Positions 21,043 to 31,142 are shown, numbered from the stretch's first letter. The stretch is DNA of 64,000 nucleotides from Rhodanobacteraceae bacterium (GCA_030167125.1 CP126531.1:1550001-1614000); one strand, 5' to 3'. The notes: generated from the letters alone by a model not told the origin. Translations and numbers: made by a program.

Positions 21043-21891
21043 TCAGTCCTTCGCTTCGTGCGAAGGCACGGCTTCGTCGCGATCCGTTGCATCGGCGGCC
21101 GGCTCGCGCTGCGGTTTGTTGACGTGCACGACCAGCGGCGTCGAACCGCTGTGCAAGGCACCTTGCATGCCGCTGCCGATCGACGGCCGCATCACGCCGC
21201 TCGCGGCGGGCACCGACCACCCGTGAACCGGCGCATCGACGCGCGGCGCCGCGGTCACGCCCGGCATCGGAACGTCTGGCGCCACCGGCTCGGCGACGGC
21301 GGACTCGGCCACGGGTTCGGGAACCATGTGCGCCTCGTCCGGCATGCCGATGTCGGGAATGGCGTTCCATTCCTCCTGCGTCATGCCTTCCGGAATCACG
21401 TCCACGGGCGCGCTTTCCAGCCGGCCCGGCATGCGTCCCGCCTGCACCAGCGAGCGGATCGCGTGGAAAACGTCGGCACGCCCGAACGGCTTCTTGACGA
21501 AGCCATCGGCCCCGAAGCGCTGCACGTAGAACTGTTCGGTCGCCTGCTGGTTGCCGCTCATCATGATGATCGGCGTGGTGCGGGTGCGGCTGTCGCGGCG
21601 CAGCGCGCGCAATACCGCGAAACCCGAGATGCCGGGCAGCACGATGTCGAGGAAGATCAGGTCGGGAAGCTGGGCCTGTGCCAGCGTGACCGCGCTTTCG
21701 CCATCCGCGGCCACCAGCACCTCGTAGCTGTCCTGCGCGAGCATCTTGCCGAGCACCGCGCGGATGGTGGCGGAGTCGTCCACCACCAGCACGCGTGCGC
21801 CCGCGGACGCGCGAATCCGTTCGTCGCCCCGTCGTTCGCCGACGGGCGCGTTCGTTCCCACCAACCGCTTGAATAGGTCGAAGACCGGCAT
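21043..21891 (-). CDS. CheY-like response regulator with disordered C-terminal tail
   Basis: 282 aa. Residues 30-150 are a receiver domain (RVLVVDDSATIRAVLGKML; phosphoacceptor LIFLDIVLPGISG; MMSGNQQ; FVKKPFG), closest in style to PilG/PilH twitching-motility regulators. The remaining 130 residues are Pro/Ala/Val-rich and look disordered, with no output domain. No kinase gene is adjacent, so its sensor is unknown. Confidence 0.8.
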   Translation of the reverse strand: MPVFDLFKRLVGTNAPVGERRGDERIRASAGARVLVVDDSATIRAVLGKMLAQDSYEVLVAADGESAVTLAQAQLPDLIFLDIVLPGISGFAVLRALRRDSRTRTTPIIMMSGNQQATEQFYVQRFGADGFVKKPFGRADVFHAIRSLVQAGRMPGRLESAPVDVIPEGMTQEEWNAIPDIGMPDEAHMVPEPVAESAVAEPVAPDVPMPGVTAAPRVDAPVHGWSVPAASGVMRPSIGSGMQGALHSGSTPLVVHVNKPQREPAADATDRDEAVPSHEAKD

Positions 21892-21955
21892 CCTGTTCCC
21901 CGCAACGGAGCGCGCATAGTGTCGGCCGCTCCAACCGCCGGCGCAAGCGCCGGCA

Positions 21956-22723
21956 TCAATCGCACACGATCACGCTGCAACAGGTGACGGCGCCCTCGGC
22001 CTTTTCGGTTTCCGACATGTCCACGCTGCGGACATCGAGGCCACGTTTGCGCAGCGCATCGGCCGTACGCGGGCACGACGCCGGATAGATCAACGCATCG
22101 CAGACCCGCAACGCGTTGGCCGCGTGCGGTTCGGCGGGATCGATCGCGACCGGTTCCCAACCCGGAAAGCAGCGCGCATCGATCCAGGCGGGATTCACCA
22201 GTACCTGCCCGGGGGCGATTTGCGTCACCGCGCTCTTCAGGTGCAGGCAGCCGTGCAACGGCACCGCGACCACGCGGTAATCGAACGGCGCCAGCAGGCG
22301 TTGGAGTTGCGCGATGCCTTCCGCGCTGCTGCGCGCCGAGGCGCCGACGTATAGCGTCCGATTCAGCCGCAGCACGTCGCCGCCGTCCAGCGTGCCGGGC
22401 GGCTCGATGCGCACGACGTCGCGCAATCCGTCCAAAGCCGCGGCCATCGATTCCACTTCGCCACGGCGTGATGCCGCGCCCGGCCGCGTAAGCACCGCCG
22501 CTTCGTCCAGCACGATGGCGGTGTCTTCCACGAACACTGAATCCGGCTGATCGGGTTGTTCGGGAAGCTGGCGCACGTCGCAACCGGCGTCGCGCAACGC
22601 CTGCTCGTAAGCGGCGTGCTGGCGGCGCGCCAGCGCGACGTCGATGGGGCGACGCTGCAAATGCGTCAACTCGCAATGTTCCAGCGCACGGCTGACGGCG
22701 CGGGTGATGGCGATGCGGGCGAT
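21956..22723 (-). CDS. Dimethylarginine dimethylaminohydrolase-like enzyme (guanidino-modifying)
   Basis: With the start proposed here (ATC at 22723, GAGGAG 8 nt upstream) the protein is 255 aa, the normal DDAH length. Family motifs: PDSVFVEDTAIVL, LTRPGAASRRGE, GTLDGGDVL, catalytic His in HGCLHLKSAV and nucleophilic Cys in GAVTCCSVIV. DDAH cleaves methylated arginine to citrulline and methylamines. No ATG, GTG or TTG occurs upstream in frame; the first is TTG at 22669, which would remove a conserved N-terminal strand. Divergent from an APC amino-acid permease, suggesting a shared arginine-type substrate. Confidence 0.8.
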   Translation of the reverse strand: MARIAITRAVSRALEHCELTHLQRRPIDVALARRQHAAYEQALRDAGCDVRQLPEQPDQPDSVFVEDTAIVLDEAAVLTRPGAASRRGEVESMAAALDGLRDVVRIEPPGTLDGGDVLRLNRTLYVGASARSSAEGIAQLQRLLAPFDYRVVAVPLHGCLHLKSAVTQIAPGQVLVNPAWIDARCFPGWEPVAIDPAEPHAANALRVCDALIYPASCPRTADALRKRGLDVRSVDMSETEKAEGAVTCCSVIVCD

Positions 22724-22830
22724 GGTCGCGACTCCTCGGAACCGGCCGACAGCGTAGCCGATGCCGCTTGCGATCGCCTCCGCACGCGTATACTCGCGCG
22801 ACGCCGGGGAGCCCGCCGAAAAGGCAGCAC

Positions 22831-24134
22831 ATGAGCGTGTCGAAGCGGCAGATCGGCCTGATCACGGTCACCACGCTGGTGCTGGGCAACATGATCGGCT
22901 CGGGCGTGTTCCTGCTGCCCGCGTCGCTGGCGCCCTATGGCGGCTACAGCCTTGCTGGGTGGGCGTTCAGCGCGGCCGGCGCACTGCTGCTGGCCGGCGT
23001 GTTCTTTCGCCTCTCGAAGCGCGCGCCGCGTGCGGGCGGTCCCTATGCGTACAGCCGCGAAGCGTTCGGCGACTGCGTCGGTTTCCTGGTGGCGTGGGTG
23101 TACTGGATCGCGCTGGTGGGCGGCAACGCGACCATTGCCGTCGCCTTCGCGAGTTACATGTCGGCGTTCATTCCGGCGCTGGGCGCACACCCGTTGTATG
23201 GCGCGCTGACCGCGATGGCGGCGGTGTGGGTGCTGGTGGCGGTGAACATCGCCGGCATCCGCAGCGCAGGCGGCGTGCAGGTCGCGACGACGATCCTGAA
23301 GATCCTGCCGCTCGTGGCGTTGGCGCTGTTCGGATTCGCGCATTTCGATCCGCACCTGCTGACGCCGGGACCGCAGGCGGGACCGCCGCTGGACGCCATC
23401 AGCGTCTGCACCGCGGCCACGCTGTTCGCCTTCGTGGGCGTCGAATGCGCCACGATTCCCGCCGGCCACGTGCGCGATCCGGAGAAGACCATTCCACGCG
23501 CGACGGTGCTCGGCACCGCGATCGCCGCGGCGCTCTACATCGCGTGCACCGCCGTGGTGATGGGCCTGCTGCCCGCCTCCGAACTTGAGAAATCGCAGGC
23601 GCCGTTCGCCGCAGCCGGACGCCTGCTGTGGGGCGGCTGGGCTAGCTGGCTGATCGCCGGGGCGGCGGCGATTTCCTGCTTCGGTGCGTTGAACGGCTGG
23701 ACGCTGATCGCCGGCCAATTCCCGCAGGCGGTGGCGAAGGACGGCTTGTTTCCGAAGCTTTTCGCGCGCGAATCCGCGCGCGGAACGCCGGCGCCCGCGC
23801 TGTTGGTCGCGGGCGCCATCAATAGCCTGATGGTGCTGGCCAACTACAGCCGCGGCATGGTCGCGATGTTCACCTTCATGGTGCTGCTGACGACGCTGGG
23901 CAATGTCGTTTGCTACCTGTTCTGCGCGATGGCCGACGTGGTGCTGGCGCATCGCTGCGGACGTCCGCTGCGCGCAGGCGGCTTGCTGCTGGCGTTCGCC
24001 GCGTTCGGCTTCTGCCTGTGGGCCTTGATCGGCGCCGGCAAGGACGCGGTGTTCTGGAACTTCGTGCTGCTGACGCTCGGCATTCCGCTGTACGCGTGGC
24101 AGGCGCGCAACATCAAGCACGCCCCGTCGATCGG

Positions 24135-24138
<4 letters not shown>
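22831..24138 (+). CDS. APC-superfamily amino-acid permease (AdiC-like)
   Basis: 435-aa, 12-helix transporter. Helix 1 carries the substrate-binding motif GNMIGSGVFLLPASL, and helix 6 has AATLFAFVGVECATIP, as in arginine/agmatine antiporters. The start is ATG 22831. The gene is divergent from the dimethylargininase-like gene by about 107 bp and overlaps hslR tail-to-tail by 4 bp. The substrate is inferred to be arginine-like from context only. Confidence 0.85.
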
Positions 24139-24530
<392 letters not shown>

Positions 24531-24629
24531 CGTTGGCCCGGTGAGTCGTCGCGGGCAGGCCCGCTCCTGCAGTCGCGCATGCAGGGGCGCGCCGGCGCCC
24601 CGCCGCCCTTTCCGTTGCGCGCGGCTGGA

Positions 24630-26501
24630 TCATTGTCCCGCCAGCATCCGGTTCATCCGTTGCACGAACGCGGCCGGATCGGGCAACTGCGCGCCGGCGG
24701 TGATCTCGGCCTGCTCCAGCAATAGCAGCGCCAGGTCCTTGGCCTTCGCTTCGTCGACTTCGGATTCCACGCGCTTCACCAAGGCATGCGCGGGATTGAT
24801 TTCCAGGGTGGGTTTGGAATCCGGAATCTCCTGGCCCGCTTCGCGCAGCAGGCGCGCGAGATGCGGCGCCAATTCATAATCCGACAGCGCGAGGCACGAT
24901 GGCGATTCGGTGAGACGCGCGGAAACCCGCACGTCACCCACGCGGTCGCCCAGCAGTTGCTTGAGCCTCGATACCAACGGCTCGGCTTCCTTCGCGACCT
25001 CTTCCTGTTTCTTCTTGTCGGCTTCGTCCAGCGGCAGTTCGCCCTTGGCGACGTTCTTCAGCGGCTTGCCTTCGTATTCGGTGAACTGGCCGAGGATCCA
25101 CTCGTCCACGCGGTCGAACATCAGCAGCACCTCGATGCCCTTGGCGCGAAAGGCTTCGAGTTGCGGGCTGCCGGCGGCGGCCTTGTAGCTGTCGGCGGTG
25201 ACGTACCAGATCGCGTCCTGGCCGGGCTGCATGCGCGCGATGTATTCGTCCAGCGACACGTCCTGCTCGGCGCCTTCGCCTTTGGTCGACGCAAAGCGCA
25301 GCAATTTCGCAATGCGCTCGCGGTTGGACGGATCCTCGACGATGCCTTCCTTCAGCGTGTTGCCGAAAGCCTTGCGGAACGTCTTGAACTTTTCCGGATC
25401 GTCCTTGGCCAGTTTCTCGATAAGGTCGAGCACGCGCTTGACGCACGAAGCCTTGATGCGCTCGATCTGGCGGTTGTGCTGCAGGATCTCGCGGCTGACA
25501 TTGAGCGGAAGATCGTCCGCATCGACCACGCCGCGCACGAAACGCAGGTAATTCGGCAGCAGTTCCTCGGCCGCATCCATGATGAAGACGCGCTTGATGT
25601 AGAGCTTGACGCCGCGGCGCTCATCGCGCGCACCCATCAACAGGTCGAACGGCGGCTGCGCGGGAATGTAGAGCAGCGTCGTGAAGCGCTGCGCGCCTTC
25701 GACGCGGTTGTGCGTCCACGCCAGCGGATCGTTGAAGTCGTGGCCGAGCGACTTGTAGAACGCCTTGTATTCGTCGTCGCTGATTTCGGATTTCGGCTTG
25801 GCCCAAAGCGCCGAGGCGTCGTTGACGGTTTCCCATTCGTCGGTCGGCTTGCCGTCCTTCTGCTTGCGCATGCGGATCGGGAAGGCGACGTGGTCGGAAT
25901 ATTTGCGGATCAGGTCGCGCAGCTTCCACTGATCGAGGAATTCGGTTTCGTCTTCCTTCAGATGCAGGATCACCGACGTACCGCGCGCGGCAATGTCTTG
26001 CGCGGCCAGCGAGTATTCGCCCTGGCCGTCGCTTTCCCATTTCACGCCTTCGCCGGCGGCAACGCCCGCGCGGCGCGACAGCACCGTCACCTTGTCGGCG
26101 ACCACGAACGCAGAGTAGAAGCCCACGCCGAACTGCCCGATCAGGCGCGCGTCGGCCTGCTGTTCGCCGCTCAATGATTCGAGGAAACGCCGCGTGCCGG
26201 AGCTCGCGATGGAACCGAGATTCGCGACGATTTCATCGCGGCTCATCCCGATGCCGTTGTCGCGCACGGTGAGCGTCTTCGCTTCCTTGTCGTACTCGAT
26301 GTCGATGTGCAGTTCGCCATCTTCGCCCAGCAGTTCCGGTTTGCCGATCGCTTCGAAGCGCAGCTTGTCGCAGGCATCGGAAGCGTTGGAAACCAGTTCG
26401 CGCAGGAAGATTTCCTTGTGCGAATACAACGAGTGCGTGACCAGGCGCAGGACCTGCGCGACTTCGGCTTCGAAGGGACGGGTTTCGGTGGTGTTGTTCA
26501 T
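24630..26501 (-). CDS. htpG: Molecular chaperone HtpG (Hsp90)
   Basis: 623-aa Hsp90. The N-terminal GHKL ATPase domain has [33 protein letters not shown] and [13 protein letters not shown]. The middle and C-terminal dimerisation domains follow at normal length. The start is ATG 26501 ([18 protein letters not shown]); 25 upstream in-frame residues cover the leader and were rejected. A hairpin and a sigma32-like promoter lie upstream. Confidence 0.98.
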   Translation of the reverse strand: MNNTTETRPFEAEVAQVLRLVTHSLYSHKEIFLRELVSNASDACDKLRFEAIGKPELLGEDGELHIDIEYDKEAKTLTVRDNGIGMSRDEIVANLGSIASSGTRRFLESLSGEQQADARLIGQFGVGFYSAFVVADKVTVLSRRAGVAAGEGVKWESDGQGEYSLAAQDIAARGTSVILHLKEDETEFLDQWKLRDLIRKYSDHVAFPIRMRKQKDGKPTDEWETVNDASALWAKPKSEISDDEYKAFYKSLGHDFNDPLAWTHNRVEGAQRFTTLLYIPAQPPFDLLMGARDERRGVKLYIKRVFIMDAAEELLPNYLRFVRGVVDADDLPLNVSREILQHNRQIERIKASCVKRVLDLIEKLAKDDPEKFKTFRKAFGNTLKEGIVEDPSNRERIAKLLRFASTKGEGAEQDVSLDEYIARMQPGQDAIWYVTADSYKAAAGSPQLEAFRAKGIEVLLMFDRVDEWILGQFTEYEGKPLKNVAKGELPLDEADKKKQEEVAKEAEPLVSRLKQLLGDRVGDVRVSARLTESPSCLALSDYELAPHLARLLREAGQEIPDSKPTLEINPAHALVKRVESEVDEAKAKDLALLLLEQAEITAGAQLPDPAAFVQRMNRMLAGQ

Positions 26502-26540
26502 GGCGATCGATTCAGGTCGGAAGAATGAACAAGACAAGGC

Positions 26541-26565
26541 CACGCGTCCCCTCGTGGGACGCGTG
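26541..26565 (-). other. Hairpin in the htpG leader / after the OPT gene
   Basis: Perfect 10-bp stem CACGCGTCCC/GGGACGCGTG with a 5-nt loop, 40 bp upstream of the htpG ATG. No T tract follows on either strand. It could terminate the OPT transcript weakly, or form the first structure of the htpG 5' leader. Confidence 0.5.
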
Positions 26566-26577
26566 ACAAAGCTCATG

Positions 26578-26605
26578 ATTGGTGGCGCGGCGGCGTTTTC
26601 TCAAG
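26578..26605 (-). promoter_or_regulatory. Candidate sigma32 promoter of htpG
   Basis: Minus-strand CTTGAG (26600-26605), a 14-bp spacer and CCACCAAT (26578-26585) resemble the heat-shock consensus CTTGAA-N(13-15)-CCCCATNT. It overlaps the OPT stop codon and would start transcription just before the leader hairpin. htpG is a sigma32 target in E. coli; here it is a sequence match only. Confidence 0.4.
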
Positions 26606-28649
26606 CCGCGGTCTGGCCCCGCCGCGCGGCCCAGATGTAGGTGGCGGCCACGATCGCCGCGAATACAAGGCCGCCGATGACAAGGGCCGGCATCGCAAAC
26701 GAATCGCCCACCAGCGCCAGCGGCGCGTGCGGATTGGAGAAGCCGAGCTGGTCGGCGAACGCGATCAGCAAGGCGTACAGCACGGCCAGCAGGCTTTCGC
26801 CCACGATCAGGCCCGACGCCAGCAACACGCCGAGTTGCTTGGTGCCTTCCGGATTCCTGCCGCGATCGGCGCGCGCGTCGAAGAACGCGCCGACCACCGC
26901 GCCAACCACCACCATGAGCGTGGTCGATGTCGGCAGGTAGATGCCGAGGCCAACCGCCAACGGCGGCAGGCGCGGCCCCTTCGCAGTGCGCGCGAGAATT
27001 TCATCCAGCACGATGATGATCACGCCGATCACCGCGCCGATGCCGATGAGGCTCCAGTCGATGTTGTGCGTGATCACGCCCTGCGCCAGCGCCGAGATCA
27101 GGCCCGCCTGCGGCGCGGGCAGCGCGCGCGCGGGATCGGCGCCCGGCGCGCCGTTGAAGCCGAATGCCTGCTGCATCAGGTTGAGCACCGGCGGGATCAC
27201 CAGCGCGCCCGCGATCACGCCGATCACCAGCGCCCATTGCTGTTTCTCCGGCGTGGCATCGACCAGCTGGCCAGTCTTCAGGTCCTGCAGGTTGTTGTTG
27301 GCGATCGACGCCACCGCGAACACGATCGCGGTGATGAACAGCGCAAACGCGACCACCGCCTTGCCAGTGCCCGCCTCCGCCTGCACGCCGGCGACCAGCA
27401 GCAGCGCGGCGATGATCACCACCAGGATGCCGATTCCCGACAGCGGACTGTTGGACGAGCCGATCAGGCCCGCCATGTAGCCACACACCGCGGAAACGAC
27501 GAAGCTCAGGATTACCACGAACAACACGCCACCGATCGTCAGCAGCCAGACATGGTCCCCCAGCCCACTGGTGCGGCTGAAGTTCCACAGCAGGAATCCG
27601 ACCGGAATCAGACACGCGAGCGAAATCAAGCCGACCATGCCGATCGGCATGTCGTGTTCGGTGCGCGGCATCGAGACGAGCGTGCCGGCGCTGCGGGCAC
27701 GCGAGGCGCGCAGCGCGCCGGCCAGCCCGGCAACCACGGGTTTCACCAGTTTGCCGAGCGTATAGATCGCGGCCACGCCAATGGTGCCCGCACCAACAAA
27801 ACGCACGTAATGGCTCCACGCGCCCTGCGCCACGTCCGCGGCCGCGCCGGTGGCCGGATGCAACGCCGTGAAATGCGGCACCGCCCAGGCCCAGCCGATC
27901 AGCGCGCCCACGCCCATCGCCACGCCTACCCACAGGCCGACGAGGTGGCCGACACCGAACAGCATGAAGGAAAGCGAGAAGTCGAAACCGCTGGCCGAAC
28001 CGCGATCGCCAATGCGGAAATACGAGGCAACATCGGACGCGAAGATCCGCGTCTGCACGACCACGTAGAAGATCGCCGAAAGGATCGCGCCGGTGACGAC
28101 CGCACGCAGGCCCGCTCCGCTACCGGGCGTGGCACTCGATGGCGCGGCACCATGGGCTTCGGTTTCAACCGGAACGTGCGCCAGCTTTTCCTCGCTGCCG
28201 CTCGCACCGACCTTCAACACTTCGGCACAGGCGACGCCTTCCGGATACGGCAGATCGGAATCGGTCACCAGCGCGCGCCGCAGCGGAATGGTGTACATCA
28301 CGCCCAGGATGCCGCCGGTCACGCAGATGCCGAACGACGTCCAGAACGGAAAGCCCGTCCACCAGCCGATCATGATCAGGCCTGGCAATACGAAAATGAT
28401 CGACGACAGCGTGCCCGCCGCCGACGCCACCGTCTGCACGATGTTGTTTTCCTGGATCGTCGCGTCACGCAACGCCTTCAGGATCGCCATCGAGATCACC
28501 GCGGCGGGGATCGACGTGGAGAACGTCAAACCCGCCTTCAGGCCCGCGTAGACGTTCGCGGCGGTGAACACGACCGTGATGATGATGCCGATGACGATGC
28601 CGCGGATCGTCAATTCGCGACGCGATAATGTTCCCGTGATTGCGCTCAT
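26601..28649 (-). CDS. OPT-family oligopeptide transporter
   Basis: 682-aa membrane protein with about 14-16 hydrophobic helices. It starts with the family signature RELTIRGIVIGIIITVVFTAANVYAGLKAGLTFSTSIPAAVISM and contains NIVQTVASAAGT. Bacterial OPT proteins move peptides or metal-siderophore complexes; the substrate is not predictable here. It is transcribed towards htpG, 99 bp away. Confidence 0.9.
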   Translation of the reverse strand: MSAITGTLSRRELTIRGIVIGIIITVVFTAANVYAGLKAGLTFSTSIPAAVISMAILKALRDATIQENNIVQTVASAAGTLSSIIFVLPGLIMIGWWTGFPFWTSFGICVTGGILGVMYTIPLRRALVTDSDLPYPEGVACAEVLKVGASGSEEKLAHVPVETEAHGAAPSSATPGSGAGLRAVVTGAILSAIFYVVVQTRIFASDVASYFRIGDRGSASGFDFSLSFMLFGVGHLVGLWVGVAMGVGALIGWAWAVPHFTALHPATGAAADVAQGAWSHYVRFVGAGTIGVAAIYTLGKLVKPVVAGLAGALRASRARSAGTLVSMPRTEHDMPIGMVGLISLACLIPVGFLLWNFSRTSGLGDHVWLLTIGGVLFVVILSFVVSAVCGYMAGLIGSSNSPLSGIGILVVIIAALLLVAGVQAEAGTGKAVVAFALFITAIVFAVASIANNNLQDLKTGQLVDATPEKQQWALVIGVIAGALVIPPVLNLMQQAFGFNGAPGADPARALPAPQAGLISALAQGVITHNIDWSLIGIGAVIGVIIIVLDEILARTAKGPRLPPLAVGLGIYLPTSTTLMVVVGAVVGAFFDARADRGRNPEGTKQLGVLLASGLIVGESLLAVLYALLIAFADQLGFSNPHAPLALVGDSFAMPALVIGGLVFAAIVAATYIWAARRGQTAA

Positions 28650-28719
28650 CGGCTTCCCCGTCTCTGGTCAGGCTGCTGCCGCATACTAGCCGACGCGCCC
28701 GCGCACGCGAAGCCTGAAG

Positions 28720-28767
28720 CCCTCTCACCCGAACGATTTTGCGTCCGGGGAGGGGTTGGGTGAGGGG
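28720..28767. repeat. Palindromic CCCTCACCC-type dispersed repeat
   Basis: An imperfect inverted repeat (CCTCTCACCCGAAC on the left, GGTTGGGTGAGGGG on the right) in the 5' gap between the OPT gene and gluQRS. Related units occur inside gluQRS and metG. It resembles GC-rich dispersed palindromes widespread in xanthomonads. Confidence 0.6.
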
Positions 28768-28846
28768 CGTGGCGGCAACACCTGCCAAGTCGTCGCCGTG
28801 ATCCGCAATCCGTCCGTTGCGGCGCTTTCATCTACGATGCCGCCCA

Positions 28847-29812
28847 ATGTCCGCTTCCCCCCTCACCCCGGCCCTCTCCCCCAACCATGCAGCGGTTGGG
28901 GGAGAGGGGGCGAAAACCTATCGGGGACGTTTCGCGCCATCGCCCACCGGCGAACTGCATTTCGGCTCGCTCGTGGCCGCGCTGACAAGCTGGCTGCGCG
29001 CGCGCAACCGGCGCGGCCAGTGGTTGCTGCGCGTCGACGACATCGACCCGCCGCGTGAAGTGGCGGGGTCGACCGAATCGATCCTCTCGACGCTGGCGCA
29101 ACTCGGACTGGCTGCCGACACACCGCCGCTGCACCAATCCCGGCGCGGCGAAGCCTACGCGCAGGCGTTGCGGCAGCTGCAGGACGACGGCCTCGCGTTT
29201 CCGTGCTGGTGCAGCCGCGCCGACTTGGAAGCGGCCGGCGCGATCCACCGCGACGGACGCTGCATCGGCGCGCGCCACGCTGATCGCGAACCCGCCTGGC
29301 GGCTGCGCGTGCCGGACGTCGACATCAGCTTCGACGACGGCCTGCAAGGACCGCAGCGCCAGAACGTGCGCGAAGCGGTCGGCGATTTCGTGTTGCGCCG
29401 CGCCGACGGCCTGTGGAGCTACCAGCTCGCCTGCGTGGTGGACGATGCATTCCAGCGCATCACCGAAGTGGTGCGCGGCTGCGACCTGCTCGATTCCACG
29501 CCGCGCCAGATTCTGTTGCAGCGCCTGCTCGGCTTGCCGACACCCGCGTACCTGCACCTGCCGCTGGCGGTCGATGCGCAGGGCCGCAAGCTTTCCAAAT
29601 CCAGCGATGCGCCGGCGGTGGAGGTGGCCGATCCGCGCGCGGCGATAGCCGATGCGCTGCGCTTCCTCGGCCAGCAGCTACCCGATGCGCACGACGTCGA
29701 AACCATGCTCCGCATCGCCGCGCGCGACTTCGATCTTTCGCCATTGCGCGGCGCGACCACGCGCGTCGCACAGGCAAGCATCGGACTAAATCGGCAGGGA
29801 CTGCCGATTTGA
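28847..29812 (+). CDS. gluQ: Glutamyl-Q tRNA(Asp) synthetase
   Basis: 321-aa truncated GluRS paralogue that attaches glutamate to queuosine in tRNA(Asp). The catalytic core starts YRGRFAPSPTGELHFGSLVAA (HFGS variant of HIGH), continues LLRVDDIDPPRE, and has the KLSKS loop. The usual protein starts right at YRGRFAPSPTG; here about 24 extra residues from a palindromic DNA repeat precede it. A Cys pair (CWC) plus a later Cys mark the zinc region. The zinc site looks incomplete compared with E. coli. Confidence 0.93.
   Translation: MSASPLTPALSPNHAAVGGEGAKTYRGRFAPSPTGELHFGSLVAALTSWLRARNRRGQWLLRVDDIDPPREVAGSTESILSTLAQLGLAADTPPLHQSRRGEAYAQALRQLQDDGLAFPCWCSRADLEAAGAIHRDGRCIGARHADREPAWRLRVPDVDISFDDGLQGPQRQNVREAVGDFVLRRADGLWSYQLACVVDDAFQRITEVVRGCDLLDSTPRQILLQRLLGLPTPAYLHLPLAVDAQGRKLSKSSDAPAVEVADPRAAIADALRFLGQQLPDAHDVETMLRIAARDFDLSPLRGATTRVAQASIGLNRQGLPI
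28856..28910. repeat. Palindromic repeat absorbed into the gluQRS N-terminus
   Basis: A perfect 15-bp inverted repeat (28872-28886/28894-28908, loop ATGCAGC) preceded by CCCCTCACCCCGG. It is translated as PLTPALSPNHAAVGGEGA. The same element class is inside metG. Confidence 0.8.
29788..29810 (+). other. Hairpin over the gluQRS stop codon
   Basis: AAATCGGCAG and CTGCCGATTT form a perfect 10-bp stem with a 3-nt loop, covering the last codons of gluQRS. No T tract follows, so termination is possible but not shown. The remaining 140 bp before the next gene show only repeat-like AGCCCGAAGGGCGAG sequence. Confidence 0.4.
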
Positions 29813-29950
29813 ACGCCGCAGGCAGCCCGAAGGGCGAGCTACAGGGATGTAGCGAAGTAGCGTAGCAGGTCCCTTAGCCCTTCTCGCAGTCTTCCCGCCG
29901 GCGCGAAGGCAGGCGTAGGATGGCCGCACCATCACACGGGAGGAGCGGTC

Positions 29951-30691
29951 ATGAGCGCACGCGTGGCATTGGTAACGGGGGGCACCGGCGGCATCGGTAC
30001 CGCGATCGTCCATCGGCTCGCGAAGATGGGCCACAAGGTCGCGACCAATTACCGCAACGAGGAAAAAACCAGGGCGTGGCGCGACAAGCTCAAGGGCGAA
30101 GGCATCGATGTATTGACCGTGCAGGGCGACGTCTCCGATCCGGAATCGTGCGAGCAGATGGTGCGCGAGATCGAGGGCAAGCTCGGACCTGTCGATATCC
30201 TCGTCAACAACGCCGGCATCACCCGCGACACCACCTTCCACAAGATGAGTTACCAGCAGTGGATGGACGTGGTGAACACCAACTTGAACGCCTGCTTCAA
30301 CGTCACCCGCCCCGTGATCGAAGGCATGCGCACACGCAAGTGGGGCCGCATCGTGCAGATCAGCTCGATCAACGGCCAGAAAGGCCAGTACGGACAGGCC
30401 AACTACGCGGCGTCGAAGGCCGGCATGCATGGCTTCACCATTTCACTGGCGCAGGAAAACGCCAAGTTCGGCATCACCGTCAACACCGTCTCGCCCGGCT
30501 ACATCGGCACCGACATGGTGATGGCCGTGCCCGAAGACGTGCGCGCCAAGATCGTCGCGCAGATCCCGCTGGGCCGTTTGGGCGAACCCGACGAAATCGC
30601 CTATGCCGTCGCCTTCTTCCTCGACGACAAGGCCGCTTGGATCACCGGTGCGAACCTCGCAATCAACGGCGGGCATTACATGGGGTGGTAG
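29951..30691 (+). CDS. phaB: Acetoacetyl-CoA reductase PhaB (SDR family)
   Basis: 246-aa short-chain dehydrogenase. NADP-binding TGGTGGIGTAIV, NNAGITRD, catalytic Ser in ISSINGQKGQYGQANYAASKAG with the Tyr-x3-Lys, and VSPGYIGTDMV. NGQKGQ(Y/F)GQ(A/T)NY is the PhaB-specific stretch. It reduces acetoacetyl-CoA to 3-hydroxybutyryl-CoA for polyhydroxybutyrate. The ATG is preceded by GGGAGGAG. No phaA or phaC is adjacent. Confidence 0.93.
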   Translation: MSARVALVTGGTGGIGTAIVHRLAKMGHKVATNYRNEEKTRAWRDKLKGEGIDVLTVQGDVSDPESCEQMVREIEGKLGPVDILVNNAGITRDTTFHKMSYQQWMDVVNTNLNACFNVTRPVIEGMRTRKWGRIVQISSINGQKGQYGQANYAASKAGMHGFTISLAQENAKFGITVNTVSPGYIGTDMVMAVPEDVRAKIVAQIPLGRLGEPDEIAYAVAFFLDDKAAWITGANLAINGGHYMGW

Positions 30692-30705
30692 TCAGCCATT
30701 CAACA

Positions 30706-31008
30706 ATGCAGTATCGAAACGGTTCTGAAGTATTGCTCGGCGACGTTGTGAGCGTGCCTGTCCCAGACGGTAGCGCATTGGCACGAGTGGTAATGATCGG
30801 CGACACGAGAAACCATCTCACGTTGAATGCGCGATTTCTGGAGTGGATGCAAGAAAAAGAAGATCTTTTGGACGACAGAACGATCGTCATCGAGTGGCTC
30901 GATGAGAACCCTTTTGCAAACGACGATCCAAGGTACGCTCCAATTGGAAACTACATGTTCTCGCCCATGGATGAATTTGTCGTCCTGATTCGCCGAGACG
31001 AACTCTGA
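30706..31008 (+). CDS. Hypothetical 100-aa acidic protein, AT-richer than neighbours
   Basis: It begins MQYRNGSEVLLGDVVSVPVP, followed by ARVVMIGD, an acidic middle (EKEDLLDDRTIVIEWLDENP) and ends VVLIRRDEL. The opening 'NG-x-V-L-LGD-x-V' and soluble acidic character resemble small immunity-type proteins, but no family can be named with confidence. Codon usage is clearly less GC-rich than in phaB and metG, suggesting horizontal acquisition. It starts 14 nt after phaB. Confidence 0.6.
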   Translation: MQYRNGSEVLLGDVVSVPVPDGSALARVVMIGDTRNHLTLNARFLEWMQEKEDLLDDRTIVIEWLDENPFANDDPRYAPIGNYMFSPMDEFVVLIRRDEL

Positions 31009-31102
31009 GAACACGCCGTGGACGGCACCAACGGAGTGAGCCTTTCCCGCGCAATTGCATGACGCCGCGGCGAGCAGCTGATTGCTCCGCGAGCGTTGCC
31101 CC

Positions 31103-31142
31103 CATCCGGCCTTCGGCCACCTTCCCCCGCAAGCGGAGGAAG
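31103..31142. repeat. Palindromic repeat upstream of metG
   Basis: GGCC-TTC-GGCC followed by a 10-bp imperfect hairpin (31121-31130/31133-31142, one mismatch). This is a xanthomonad-style GC-rich intergenic palindrome 57 bp before the metG start. The rest of the 190-bp gap shows nothing else. Confidence 0.55.

Noticed and set aside
26727..28628. 633-codon plus-strand ORF opposite the OPT gene
   Set aside because: Highly charged translation with no motif, shadow of the transporter.
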